A stretch of DNA of 64,000 bases from JBDROU01 sp043809745 [NCBI: bacterium] (GTDB lineage Bacteria; Elusimicrobiota; JBDRMW01), in assembly GCA_043809745.1 (NCBI GenBank), contig JBDROU010000073.1, positions 1-64,000 on the forward strand. The letters run 5' to 3'. A model generated the notes under the pieces. The model made no database searches, had not been told where the DNA came from, and saw only the letters and a list, made by a program, of their open reading frames with translations. Shown here one piece after another: positions 1 through 8,524 of the stretch (positions are counted from its first letter, which is position 1; every line of letters begins with the position of its first letter). Both the position numbers and the translations under genes were made by a program.

Positions 1-113
1 GTGCAGTACAAACAGTGGTATAAGACACGCAGAATTCACCAGGGACTGGGTTTTATTACAATCCCGGAATTCAAACAGAAGCTACAGAGGGACCTTCTTT
101 TGCAAGGCTCTTT

Positions 114-2600
114 TTAGTCCAAAAACATGGGGGCTTGACCGGTCTGCGCTTGCGCTAAGCTGGCACCGGATGCAAGATGCTGTTGAAACTGCCAAAAACC
201 GCTGAGCACCATCACAGTCGCTACTAGAATAATCCGTACCAGCAGTGCTTTGGTGACAATAGTCATTTTTGGATCGCGCGGTTTACGCTGCATTATGCCT
301 TTTTCTTTTGGTTCAAAGGCCAGCATAAGTCCGAGCAGCAGGGCGGTGGTCATATTTATCCACAAAATCTGTACCGGTGAAATAGGCAATGCTGTCCCGA
401 ACAGCACTGCGGTCAGTATGATAAGGCCCTGCCCCATGTTGGTGGGCAACGTCCAGATGATAAACTTGGTGAGATTTTCAAACACACCACGACCTTCTTC
501 TATCGCTGCTTCAAGAGTAGCAAAATTATCATCGGTGAGTATCATGTCGGCAGCTTCTTTGGCAACTTCAGTGCCTTGGATGCCCATAGCCACCCCGATA
601 TCAGCCTGTTTGAGTGCCGGTGCATCGTTTACACCATCACCGGTCATCGCTACCACATGGTTGTTTGCCTGCAGCGCATCAACAAGTCTCAATTTTTGTT
701 CCGGTGTTACCCGGGCAAACACTGAAGCCTGATTGGCGGTTGCAGATAGTTCCTTATCACTCAAGGTTGCTAATTCTTTGCCGGTGGCAGCAATAACTTC
801 CTCTTCGCCTCCCTGCAAACCAAGTTGCCTTGCAATGGCAGCTGCGGTTGCAGCATGATCCCCGGTAATCATCTTAACCTTGATACCTGCTCCAAAACAC
901 GCGCGTATCGCTTGCATGGCCTCTGGGCGAGGGGGATCAATCATAGCTTGCAGACCCAGAAAGGTTAGATCAGATGTTATATCGGCGCACACCATTTTTT
1001 CCGGGGATTGGCCGGGCTCTTCCACACAATCAAGGCTGGTATGGAGATGGTGCAACTCCTTCCGGGCCAAGGCCAATACCCGTAAGCCCTGCAGCGCCAT
1101 CTGTTCTGCGACGTGCAGTATCTGTTCTTTATCTAAAGTGAGTACTTTATTATCTTTCGTTAACAAGGTTGTACTGCGCAACAGTACCTTTTCAACAGAG
1201 CCTTTCACATATATTATGTTTGGTTGATTTGGCTTTGTTTCATGCAATGTTGCCATATACTGCCTCTCGGATTCAAAGGGTATGGTATCAATGCGCGGCA
1301 ATCGGGTGTTCGGTTGTGTATCTTCGATGCCTGCTTTGTGCGCACTGACAAGCAGGGCTGCTTCAGTGGGGTCACCGTGAATCTTCCATATGCCTTCGTG
1401 CTGCGCTATTTTTGAATCATTGCACAGATATCCTGCCAATAAACATTCCTGAAGCGCACTATTTTCACTTATATCAGCGGGCTTACCGGTATCTGTGATG
1501 GTGAGAGAACCTATCGGATCGTAGCCATCGCCGCTGACATTATAGCCAGTAAATCCAGCAAATATTGATTTCACGGTCATCTGATTTTTGGTGAGTGTAC
1601 CTGTTTTATCTGAACAAATAACGGTTGTGCTTCCCAGTGTTTCCACAGCAGGTAATTTACGTATAATTGCTTTGCGTTTTGCCATCCGATTAACACCGAT
1701 AGCAAGTGTAATGGTTACCACAGCAGGCAGTCCCTCTGGAATAGTTGCTACAGCCAGAGCAACAGATGCCATTAACATCTCAAACACTGGTTTATGGCGT
1801 ATCAGGCCTACCACAAAGGTCAGGCCTGCCAAGCCCATAATCACCCACAGCAATAAGTGGCTGAATTCGGTAATCTTGCGGGTTAATGGGGTAGCCAGAC
1901 TTGTTGCTTCAGTAATCAGATGCGATATACGTCCGGTTTCGGTTTTGTCACCTATGGATACCACTAGGCCGCGACCCCTACCGGTACTTACCAGGGTTCC
2001 GGAATAAGCCATATTGGTTCGATCAGCAAGTACGGTGCTTTGTGGTAGTTCGCCTGACGTCTTTTCTACCGGCAGCGATTCTCCTGTTAACGGTGATTCG
2101 TCGATTTTAAGGTCGCGAACCTTTACCAAACGCAAATCAGCGGGTACTTTATCTCCTGATTCCAAGAGTATAATATCGCCAGGTACGATATCTACCGAGG
2201 GTATTTTTTTGGTTTCATTATCGCGGATCACGGTTGCGAGTGTGTTTACCGTTTGGTTGAGTGATTCAATTGCTTGTTCTGCTTTTGACTCTTGGATAAA
2301 CCCAATAATTGAATTTATAAAAACAACTCCGAATATTACAGAAAAATCAACCCATTCAGCAAATACAGCTGTGACAGCTGAGGCGGACAGCAGTATGTAG
2401 ACCAGCGGGTTATTGAATTGTTGTAAAAACTTTTTTATCGGTCCTGCTTTCTTTTTTATGGTCAGTTTATTGGGTCCTACCCGTTCCTGCCTGTGTTTTA
2501 CCTCAAATTCGGATAAACCGCGTTCAATATTTGTTTCCAAAAGTTTTAGCAATTCATTCTGCGGTAATTCGTGCCAATGCCGGCTTAATAGCAATTCCAT
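114..2600 (-). CDS. P-type cation-transporting ATPase, C-terminally short
   Basis: This is a P2-type ATPase of the PacL/Ca2+-ATPase kind that pumps cations across the inner membrane at the cost of ATP. Visible landmarks (counted from the chosen start) are an N-terminal cation-ATPase domain, the actuator TGES at about 172-175, the M4 motif PEGLP at about 288-292, the phosphorylated Asp in DKTGT at about 331-335, and TGDGVNDAP further on. PEGLP fits the Ca2+ pump group, but M6 reads WINMTTALLLG, so the ion is uncertain. I chose the ATG at 2600 because AAGGAG lies about 6 nt upstream; a possible ATG at 2630 has no such site. The protein is about 828 residues and stops just after the GASLAQAQT stretch that normally precedes the last two membrane helices, so it is probably truncated by a frameshift. 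Confidence 0.88.
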   Translation of the reverse strand: MELLLSRHWHELPQNELLKLLETNIERGLSEFEVKHRQERVGPNKLTIKKKAGPIKKFLQQFNNPLVYILLSASAVTAVFAEWVDFSVIFGVVFINSIIGFIQESKAEQAIESLNQTVNTLATVIRDNETKKIPSVDIVPGDIILLESGDKVPADLRLVKVRDLKIDESPLTGESLPVEKTSGELPQSTVLADRTNMAYSGTLVSTGRGRGLVVSIGDKTETGRISHLITEATSLATPLTRKITEFSHLLLWVIMGLAGLTFVVGLIRHKPVFEMLMASVALAVATIPEGLPAVVTITLAIGVNRMAKRKAIIRKLPAVETLGSTTVICSDKTGTLTKNQMTVKSIFAGFTGYNVSGDGYDPIGSLTITDTGKPADISENSALQECLLAGYLCNDSKIAQHEGIWKIHGDPTEAALLVSAHKAGIEDTQPNTRLPRIDTIPFESERQYMATLHETKPNQPNIIYVKGSVEKVLLRSTTLLTKDNKVLTLDKEQILHVAEQMALQGLRVLALARKELHHLHTSLDCVEEPGQSPEKMVCADITSDLTFLGLQAMIDPPRPEAMQAIRACFGAGIKVKMITGDHAATAAAIARQLGLQGGEEEVIAATGKELATLSDKELSATANQASVFARVTPEQKLRLVDALQANNHVVAMTGDGVNDAPALKQADIGVAMGIQGTEVAKEAADMILTDDNFATLEAAIEEGRGVFENLTKFIIWTLPTNMGQGLIILTAVLFGTALPISPVQILWINMTTALLLGLMLAFEPKEKGIMQRKPRDPKMTIVTKALLVRIILVATVMVLSGFWQFQQHLASGASLAQAQTGQAPMFLD

Positions 2601-2644
2601 GAGGAGCTCCTTATAATATCTTCCTCCCAATTATACTATATGTT

Positions 2645-2660
2645 CTGTGTTGGTACACAG
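2645..2660. promoter_or_regulatory. 16-bp palindrome upstream of the ATPase gene
   Basis: CTGTGT-TGGT-ACACAG is a perfect inverted repeat with 6-bp arms. It lies just upstream of a TATAAT read on the minus strand (plus coordinates 2630-2635) that could be the -10 box of the ATPase gene. It may be an operator at about -35. It has no T-run after it on either strand, so it is not a convincing terminator. Confidence 0.25.
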
Positions 2661-2755
2661 TCTATCAAAAAACGCATTTAGACGCAATACTGCACATGGC
2701 GAAAAGTGAAAATAGCATTCTTGCTATGTCACCTGCCTTGGCGTTTCGCGACTGG

Positions 2756-3610
2756 TTATGATGATGGTGTTTCACGGATGAACTGATTGATTGCGGTTAG
2801 ATAGGACCCTGGGTTCTCTTCAAGTCCTTTTGCGTGGGTGCCGTGAATCACCACCTTCTGTTTCGGCTTGTGCGCTGCATTGAAAATCATCTCAGCCTGT
2901 CTCATGGTGACTGAGCGATCCTCATGGCTGTGGGCGACCAGTACGGGGCAGTGCACGTTGTTGAGATGCTGAAGCGTGTCAAAGCGGGAGGTGTTGATAA
3001 GGTTGATGGGAAGCCATGGTATAAACCGGCTCACCACCGCAGGTAGTGATGGAAAACCCGCCTCCAGAATTAGCGCTTTTGGCTTCACGATGCCAGCAGC
3101 ATAACTTGCTATTGCACACCCCATAGACTGACCATACACAACCAGTTGTTCAGGAGCATATCCCTTGTCATGTATCAGAAAGTTAAGAGCAGCTTGTGCA
3201 TCATGGTACACTCCCTGTTCCGTTGGCCAGCGGAAATCGCTTTTTCCAAAACCCCGGTAGCTCAGCGCAAAAACATTAAATCCGTAGTTCACTAATTCCT
3301 TCAAACCAGGCAGAAATTTCGATAACGCACCGGCATTGCCCGGTAAAAAAACAATCAAGGCTTCTTTGCCGTTGATTTCTATCGGTGATTTGTTGCTGAA
3401 TAAAAACCATCCCTGCAGCTGTGTACGTGCAGTTGTATTAAAGAAGAGTTCCTGAAACCGGATACCGTAATCGCTGGGTAGTGTGGTAATTTTGCGGGAT
3501 GGCAAAATTACAAAAAAACGGTGGAATAACCAGTATCCGATGCAAAAGACCACATAGATTCGTGCGGCACGGTATATAATCTTTAGTATCAACGCAATTA
3601 TTTCATTCAT
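2756..3610 (-). CDS. Membrane-anchored alpha/beta hydrolase (Bem46/YfhR-like)
   Basis: A 284-residue serine hydrolase. Residues about 10-35 form one hydrophobic anchor, followed by an alpha/beta-hydrolase domain with an oxyanion-side YRGFGKSD segment, the nucleophile elbow GQSMGC, a likely acid Asp in HSHEDRSV and a late His in HGTHAKG. The family (COG1073, Bem46/YfhR-like) cleaves esters, but the substrate cannot be read from sequence. It lies 19 nt downstream of the aldehyde dehydrogenase on the same strand, so the two are probably one transcript, diverging from the carotenoid genes. An ester-cleaving role on carotenoid or fatty-acid derivatives is inference from position. Confidence 0.85.
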   Translation of the reverse strand: MNEIIALILKIIYRAARIYVVFCIGYWLFHRFFVILPSRKITTLPSDYGIRFQELFFNTTARTQLQGWFLFSNKSPIEINGKEALIVFLPGNAGALSKFLPGLKELVNYGFNVFALSYRGFGKSDFRWPTEQGVYHDAQAALNFLIHDKGYAPEQLVVYGQSMGCAIASYAAGIVKPKALILEAGFPSLPAVVSRFIPWLPINLINTSRFDTLQHLNNVHCPVLVAHSHEDRSVTMRQAEMIFNAAHKPKQKVVIHGTHAKGLEENPGSYLTAINQFIRETPSS

Positions 3611-3629
3611 ACATAGCTCATACTATTAG

Positions 3630-5000
3630 TTAGGTGAAAAACCTGAATATCTTTTTTATAAAATCTATAGATACCTTATAGGGAGGATAGTGAAAAGAAA
3701 ATCCCCAATATCCCGTCTTGAATATGCTTCGATAATGCGTGAAACAGTCAAAACTTGCTTTACCGTGATACATGCCCATACCGCTTTCTTGAATGCCTCC
3801 AAATGGCAGCGTTGATGAAACTGCCTGTTTAATCGTATCATTGATGCATACCGTACCTGACGGAAGTGCACGAAAAATTTGCTGTTGACGCAATGCGCTT
3901 TTTGAGAATATATATAAGGCAAGCGGTTTTGGTTTGGTCGAAAGCTCTGTGATTAGCTCGGTAACATCATCAAATTCAATAACAGGCAGTATCGGCCCGA
4001 ATATCTCTTCCTCTGCAAGCGGTGATTTGGGATGGATGTTCACCACTATGGTTGGAGCAAAATACCGTTTTGCAGTATCATAGGTGCCACCGGTAATAAT
4101 GTTTACATTCTTTAAATACCCTGCTAAACGCTCTATGTGCCGGGCATCAAGTATTCTTCCGTAATCAGGGCTGCGTTCAGGGTTGTTTCCGTAGAAGCGT
4201 TGTATTGTCCGTACCATATCGGCGATGAGTTTTTGTGCAATATTCCGTTGAACATATACCGTATCCGGTGCTATGCAGGTTTGACCGGCATTTAAGAATT
4301 TTCCCCAGACAATACGTTCGGCAGCTTTGTGGGTGGGCGCATCGTCTAAAACAATGCAAGGGCTTTTACCTCCCAGTTCAAGAGAAACGGATGTGAGGTT
4401 TGCGGCGGCAGTTTGCATAACGGATCGTCCGACCCGCGTGCTACCGGTGAAAAATATATGGTCCCAGGGCAATGTGCAGAGTTTTTGAGCAGTTTCTGCA
4501 TCTCCTTGAACAACACGGCAGTGATCTGATTGGAAGGTGCTGGCAATAATATCATTGATAACAGCAGCGGTGGCAGGCGTAAACTCTGATGGTTTGATTA
4601 CCACGCAATTGCCTGCAGATAACGCACCCACCAGCGGTGCCAACAGAAGCTGCACAGGATAATTCCATGGACCAAGTATCAGTACAACACCTTTCGGTTC
4701 CGGAATAACACTGCTGGTACCCGGCAGCAGAAACAGCGGTGTTGGCTTTTTTCGGGGTTTCATCCATGCATTCAGGTTTTTTAAGGCGTACGAAATTTCT
4801 GAAAATACAACAGAAAGTTCAGAGGTATAGGCTTCAATTTCATTTTTGCCCAGATCTTTGTGAAGAGCACTGAGCAGAGCATCTTGTTTTTCGTATAGTG
4901 TTAAGCGAAGCTTTGTTAGGGATCTGCGCACAAATTGTTCGTGCCGAGTGGTTTCAGTTTGAAAAAAACGCTGCAGCGAAAAGAAGGTTTGTATTTCCAT
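3630..5000 (-). CDS. Aldehyde dehydrogenase, class 3-like; candidate carotenoid aldehyde dehydrogenase
   Basis: NAD(P)-dependent aldehyde dehydrogenase of the compact ALDH3/YwdH type, about 456 residues. The cofactor loop FFTGSTRVG, the catalytic-base region ELGGKSP and the nucleophile Cys in GQTCIAPD are all present, and the end is hydrophobic and basic as in membrane-associated ALDH3 enzymes. I chose the ATG at 5000 (AGGA about 8 nt upstream) over a GTG at 5036. It is divergent from the CrtP, CrtQ and CrtN homologues, 67 bp away from the first plus-strand gene. In staphyloxanthin synthesis an AldH oxidises 4,4'-diaponeurosporenal to the acid, so the same role is a reasonable inference here; a general fatty-aldehyde dehydrogenase is the alternative. 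Confidence 0.87.
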   Translation of the reverse strand: MEIQTFFSLQRFFQTETTRHEQFVRRSLTKLRLTLYEKQDALLSALHKDLGKNEIEAYTSELSVVFSEISYALKNLNAWMKPRKKPTPLFLLPGTSSVIPEPKGVVLILGPWNYPVQLLLAPLVGALSAGNCVVIKPSEFTPATAAVINDIIASTFQSDHCRVVQGDAETAQKLCTLPWDHIFFTGSTRVGRSVMQTAAANLTSVSLELGGKSPCIVLDDAPTHKAAERIVWGKFLNAGQTCIAPDTVYVQRNIAQKLIADMVRTIQRFYGNNPERSPDYGRILDARHIERLAGYLKNVNIITGGTYDTAKRYFAPTIVVNIHPKSPLAEEEIFGPILPVIEFDDVTELITELSTKPKPLALYIFSKSALRQQQIFRALPSGTVCINDTIKQAVSSTLPFGGIQESGMGMYHGKASFDCFTHYRSIFKTGYWGFSFHYPPYKVSIDFIKKIFRFFT

Positions 5001-5023
5001 TTCCAAATCCTGTGTTAATTGGG

Positions 5024-5044
5024 TATAATATAACACGCTATAAT
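5024..5044 (+). promoter_or_regulatory. Divergent intergenic region with two TATAAT boxes
   Basis: Two TATAAT hexamers (5024-5029 and 5039-5044) sit in the 67-bp gap between the aldehyde dehydrogenase (minus) and the TPR/carotenoid genes (plus). No good TTGACA is seen at 17-18 bp upstream of either, so this is a probable but weak plus-strand promoter. Confidence 0.35.
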
Positions 5045-5067
5045 ACCAAATTTTAATACATATTCCT

Positions 5068-5859
5068 ATGGTGCGAATCAGAATTATTTGTTGTTTTCTT
5101 GTGATTGTCTTCAGTGGGTTTGTTAGGGTTGCTACCGGTTCCGATGAGTATGCCCTCGCAGAAGGGGTTACGGTGCTTTCTGATGCGTATGATCAATGGG
5201 ACCGTACAGGCTTTTACAGTTCAATAGTGTTATTTGATCGGGTATTAAGCAATGATTCGGATAATGCCCGTGCTTTGTATTGGAAGGGAACAGCGCTGTT
5301 TTTTATATCGCTGCACTACCTCTATTCTCGTGAACGGAAAGCTGACCAGACGGAAGGTATAAAGACGGTAAAACAAGGGATTTTAATGCTTTCAAAGGCG
5401 ATACATAACGACCCGCTTTTTTCTGAATCATATGCATTGCGTGGAGTGCTGCGCGGTATGCGTATTCAGCTTAATCCCTGGACTGCGGTGGCGCAGGGGC
5501 CACGCGTGTTCAAAGACCGTGCCAAGGCATTACAGTTAAACGAGCAAAATCCCAGAGTTCATTTTCTTACCGGGGTAAGCTTTTGGTATGCACCACAAAT
5601 ACTCGGCAGTAAAAAAGACGCCCTTGAACACTTTTTAAAAGCTGCTAAATTATTCGGATCTGTCACGCCTATAACAGCTGACCCAACATCACCTCGCTGG
5701 GGGCACAGCATGTGTTTAGCCTTTATTGGTGATTATTATAGTGAGCAGCATGACACCATACAGGCGCGTGACTATTATGAGCAATCACTGGCTGTTAATC
5801 CAAAGGATCCTCTGGCTATCAAGGGATTAAACAAACTGAACCAACAACAGGAGCGCTAA
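5068..5859 (+). CDS. Exported TPR-repeat protein
   Basis: A 263-residue protein with an N-terminal signal peptide (basic start, hydrophobic core about residues 5-20, cleavage probably near ATGS) followed by tetratricopeptide-like helices. The repeats RVLSNDSDNARALYWKGTA and YEQSLAVNPKDPLAIKGL are typical TPR units. TPR proteins are scaffolds, so it probably holds partners in the periplasm. It ends one base before the CrtP-like gene, whose ribosome-binding site lies inside its 3' end, so the two are translationally linked. No enzymatic motif is seen and its role in pigment synthesis is unknown. Confidence 0.8.
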   Translation: MVRIRIICCFLVIVFSGFVRVATGSDEYALAEGVTVLSDAYDQWDRTGFYSSIVLFDRVLSNDSDNARALYWKGTALFFISLHYLYSRERKADQTEGIKTVKQGILMLSKAIHNDPLFSESYALRGVLRGMRIQLNPWTAVAQGPRVFKDRAKALQLNEQNPRVHFLTGVSFWYAPQILGSKKDALEHFLKAAKLFGSVTPITADPTSPRWGHSMCLAFIGDYYSEQHDTIQARDYYEQSLAVNPKDPLAIKGLNKLNQQQER

Positions 5860-5860
5860 C

Positions 5861-7369
5861 ATGAATCAATCAAAGAAAAAAAAAGTTATTGTAATCGGTG
5901 CGGGACTGGGCGGTCTTTCGGCAGCTATCTCACTTGCCACCAAAGGATATGCGGTTACCGTTTTTGAGAAAAATGATAAGGTTGGCGGCAAGCTCAATGT
6001 TTTGAAAAAAGAGGGTTTTTCATTTGATTTGGGACCGTCAATTTTTACCCTGCCACATTACTTCAGACGGTTATGGAGCCGGGCAGGACAGCGTATGGAA
6101 GATCACGTTTTGCTGCAAACTGTTGTGCCTCATTGGAGAAACTTTTTCGAAGATAAAACAGTTATTGATTTGCACATGGATCCCCAGGCGATGAAGCGAG
6201 AGCTCATCAAAATAGGAGGGAGTGCGCTTGCAAAGAAATTCTTTAAATTTTTGCAGTATGCTGGCAAGCAGTATGATCTTATTGAAAAGGGTTATTTTGA
6301 GCAGGGATTGGATACCAAAAAAGACTTCTCTTCTTTTTATGACTTCAAATCGCTGATGGCAATGGATTATTGGCATACCATGCATGGTCGCGTGGCAAAG
6401 AGTTTTGATAGTGAGCATCTCGTTGCTATCATGGATTACTTCATAAAGTATGTAGGATCATCTGCGTTACGCGCTCCCGGGTTTTTGAATCTGATGGCGG
6501 TGATACAATTTCGCTATGACCTATGGTATGTGCAGGGCGGTATGTACAACCTCGCGGTGGGTCTTGAGCGTCTCGCAACTTCGCTGGGCGTACGTATACA
6601 GTGTAAAGCCGAAGTAGCTGCTATACAGAAGAAGGATACCCTGGTGCAGGGGGTAACACTTGCAGATAACACCGTGTATGAGGCAGATACGGTTGTTTCC
6701 AATATGGAGGTTATCCCGGCTTACGAACAGCTGCTTAAAGAAGAAGCTTCATTTATGAAAACGTTGCAACAGTTTGAACCTGCCTGTTCGGGATTGGTGC
6801 TTCACCTGGGAACAAACAAACCCTTTCCGCAGTTGGCCCACCATAATTTCTTTTACTCGCAAAATCAGAACAAACATTTCAAAACGGTATTTGAACGCCA
6901 CCGTATTCCCGAAGACCCTACCTTGTATGTTGTAGCACCGTCACGCACGGACCCTTCGGTTTGCCCACCTGGTTGCGATAATATAAAAATCCTGCCCCAC
7001 ATACCGCATCTGCGAACCGATGCTCCTGCACAGCAGGCTGATTACCAGGCGCTGCGTGATCGGGTACTTACTAAGATGGAGCGGATGGGCCTGAAAGATT
7101 TGCGCAAACATATTATTGTTGAAGATATGTGGACACCGTATGATATTCAGCAGCGGTACTATTCAAACGGCGGATCAATTTATGGGGTTGTGTCGGACCG
7201 CGGAAAAAACTTTGCCTTGAAAGCTCCGAAGCAGAGTGCTCGCTATGCCAACCTGTTTTTTGTAGGAGGATCGGTTAATCCGGGCGGGGGTATGCCCATG
7301 GTGATACTCTGTGGACAGAATGTCGCAGACAGGATAGATGAGTATATGCGGCACAATCAAACAGGATAG
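5861..7369 (+). CDS. crtP: CrtP-like 4,4'-diaponeurosporene oxygenase (CrtI/CrtN superfamily)
   Basis: A FAD-dependent carotenoid oxidase/desaturase of 502 residues. The N-terminal dinucleotide fold VIGAGLGGLSAAIS and the C-terminal FAD signature GGSVNPGGGMPM are present. Several internal blocks match my memory of Staphylococcus CrtP (CrtNb) rather than CrtN: the SNMEVIPAYE block, PACSGLVLHLG, QLAHHNFF, and the WTPYDI...SNGGSIYGVV region. CrtP oxidises the terminal methyl of a C30 carotenoid to the aldehyde. AGGAG lies about 8 nt before the ATG. It is followed after 8 nt by the CrtQ-like glycosyltransferase. Assignment to CrtP over a plain phytoene desaturase is fairly secure; the actual substrate is not proven. 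Confidence 0.88.
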   Translation: MNQSKKKKVIVIGAGLGGLSAAISLATKGYAVTVFEKNDKVGGKLNVLKKEGFSFDLGPSIFTLPHYFRRLWSRAGQRMEDHVLLQTVVPHWRNFFEDKTVIDLHMDPQAMKRELIKIGGSALAKKFFKFLQYAGKQYDLIEKGYFEQGLDTKKDFSSFYDFKSLMAMDYWHTMHGRVAKSFDSEHLVAIMDYFIKYVGSSALRAPGFLNLMAVIQFRYDLWYVQGGMYNLAVGLERLATSLGVRIQCKAEVAAIQKKDTLVQGVTLADNTVYEADTVVSNMEVIPAYEQLLKEEASFMKTLQQFEPACSGLVLHLGTNKPFPQLAHHNFFYSQNQNKHFKTVFERHRIPEDPTLYVVAPSRTDPSVCPPGCDNIKILPHIPHLRTDAPAQQADYQALRDRVLTKMERMGLKDLRKHIIVEDMWTPYDIQQRYYSNGGSIYGVVSDRGKNFALKAPKQSARYANLFFVGGSVNPGGGMPMVILCGQNVADRIDEYMRHNQTG

Positions 7370-7377
7370 GGGTACCA

Positions 7378-8481
7378 TTGATTATTTGGTTTGTCGTACC
7401 GGCACTGTTTTTTTGGTTTATCGGTTTTTGGATTTTATTCCGTATACTGGTCTGTAAACGATATGCTGGCTCAAAGCTATTTGAAAAAAAAGTAAGTGTT
7501 ATTATCCCTGCCCGCAATGAAGAGGATAACCTCCCCCGGCTGCTCGCCACACTTGCCAATCACGACGGCTCCATACGTGAAATTATTGTGGTAGATGACC
7601 ATTCAGATGACAACACCCAGTCAGCGGCTGTTACAAACGGTGCACGTGTGATCATTTCGAAACAGTTGCCTGATGGTTGGCAGGGAAAATCGTGGGCGTG
7701 TCAGCAAGGTGCTGAAGCTGCCCAAGGTGATATTTTCGTTTTTCTGGATGCTGATACCTTTTGTGAAACCGAAGGATTTGAGAAACTTATAGAGAGTTTC
7801 GCGGCTCAAGACGGTGTGTTGTCCGTGAATCCATACCATCGTATGAAGCGTGCGTACGAAGCCTTTTCGGCATTCTTTGCTATTATGCAGATGGTGGGTA
7901 TCAGGAGTTTTTCGTTCGGTCGAAACAGAGAGCCTGCAGGTATGTTTGGGCCGTGTCTGGTTATATCACGTCAGGATTACGAAACATGTGGTGGTCATGA
8001 ATCGGTAAAAAGCGAAATTCTGGAACATTATGCGTTGTATAAGCAGCTTCACAAGCACAACATACCGGTACGCCTCTATGGTGGTCGAGAAAGTATTCAG
8101 GTACGGTTGTATCCACATGGGTTTAGGGAGCTGATTCGTGGATGGAGCAAATCTTTTGCTGCCGGGGCAAACAATACGCCGCGTGAGGTTATGCGTCTTG
8201 CATCGATGTGGATATCGGGATTGTGTATGGTTCCCTGTATTCTTGTGGGCATGTTTTTTTTCGGCAGTTTAGCAGAGCTTATTGCAGCTGGAGCATTATA
8301 CGTTCTGTATGTTCTCCAGATCATTATACATCTTCGGCGACTGGGAAATTTTCCGCTGTGGGCATCTGTAGCCTACCCGATTCCGCTGTTTTTCTTTCTG
8401 TGCGTATTCGCGTTGGCGCAATGGCGTCTTAAGCAGAAAGGGGAGGTTGCCTGGAAGGGAAGAAACATTAAAGTCCCATAA
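7378..8481 (+). CDS. crtQ: CrtQ-like glycosyltransferase family 2, membrane-bound
   Basis: A 367-residue family-2 glycosyltransferase. One N-terminal membrane helix (about 1-22) is followed by a GT-A domain with IIPARNEE, VVDDHSDDN, the UGKSW-type acceptor loop GWQGKSWACQQG and the metal-binding DADT, and then by two or three C-terminal membrane helices. The ending EVAWKGRNIKVP resembles the end of Staphylococcus CrtQ, which glucosylates diaponeurosporenoic acid. The start is a TTG eight bases after the crtP stop, with an AGGGG-type site. Together with CrtP- and AldH-like neighbours it supports synthesis of a glycosylated C30 carotenoid acid. No CrtO-type acyltransferase follows. Confidence 0.84.
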   Translation: MIIWFVVPALFFWFIGFWILFRILVCKRYAGSKLFEKKVSVIIPARNEEDNLPRLLATLANHDGSIREIIVVDDHSDDNTQSAAVTNGARVIISKQLPDGWQGKSWACQQGAEAAQGDIFVFLDADTFCETEGFEKLIESFAAQDGVLSVNPYHRMKRAYEAFSAFFAIMQMVGIRSFSFGRNREPAGMFGPCLVISRQDYETCGGHESVKSEILEHYALYKQLHKHNIPVRLYGGRESIQVRLYPHGFRELIRGWSKSFAAGANNTPREVMRLASMWISGLCMVPCILVGMFFFGSLAELIAAGALYVLYVLQIIIHLRRLGNFPLWASVAYPIPLFFFLCVFALAQWRLKQKGEVAWKGRNIKVP

Positions 8482-8524
8482 CGGTTTATTGTTCTGTAGC
8501 GGTGTTATATTGTATACTATTCCG

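Noticed and set aside
250-2616. Plus-strand open frames of up to 160 codons opposite the ATPase gene
   Set aside because: They are antisense to a clear P-type ATPase and encode no recognisable protein.
8447-8524. Upstream TTG start of the photolyase
   Set aside because: It lies inside the glycosyltransferase gene; the ATG at 8525 starts directly before the conserved N-terminus.
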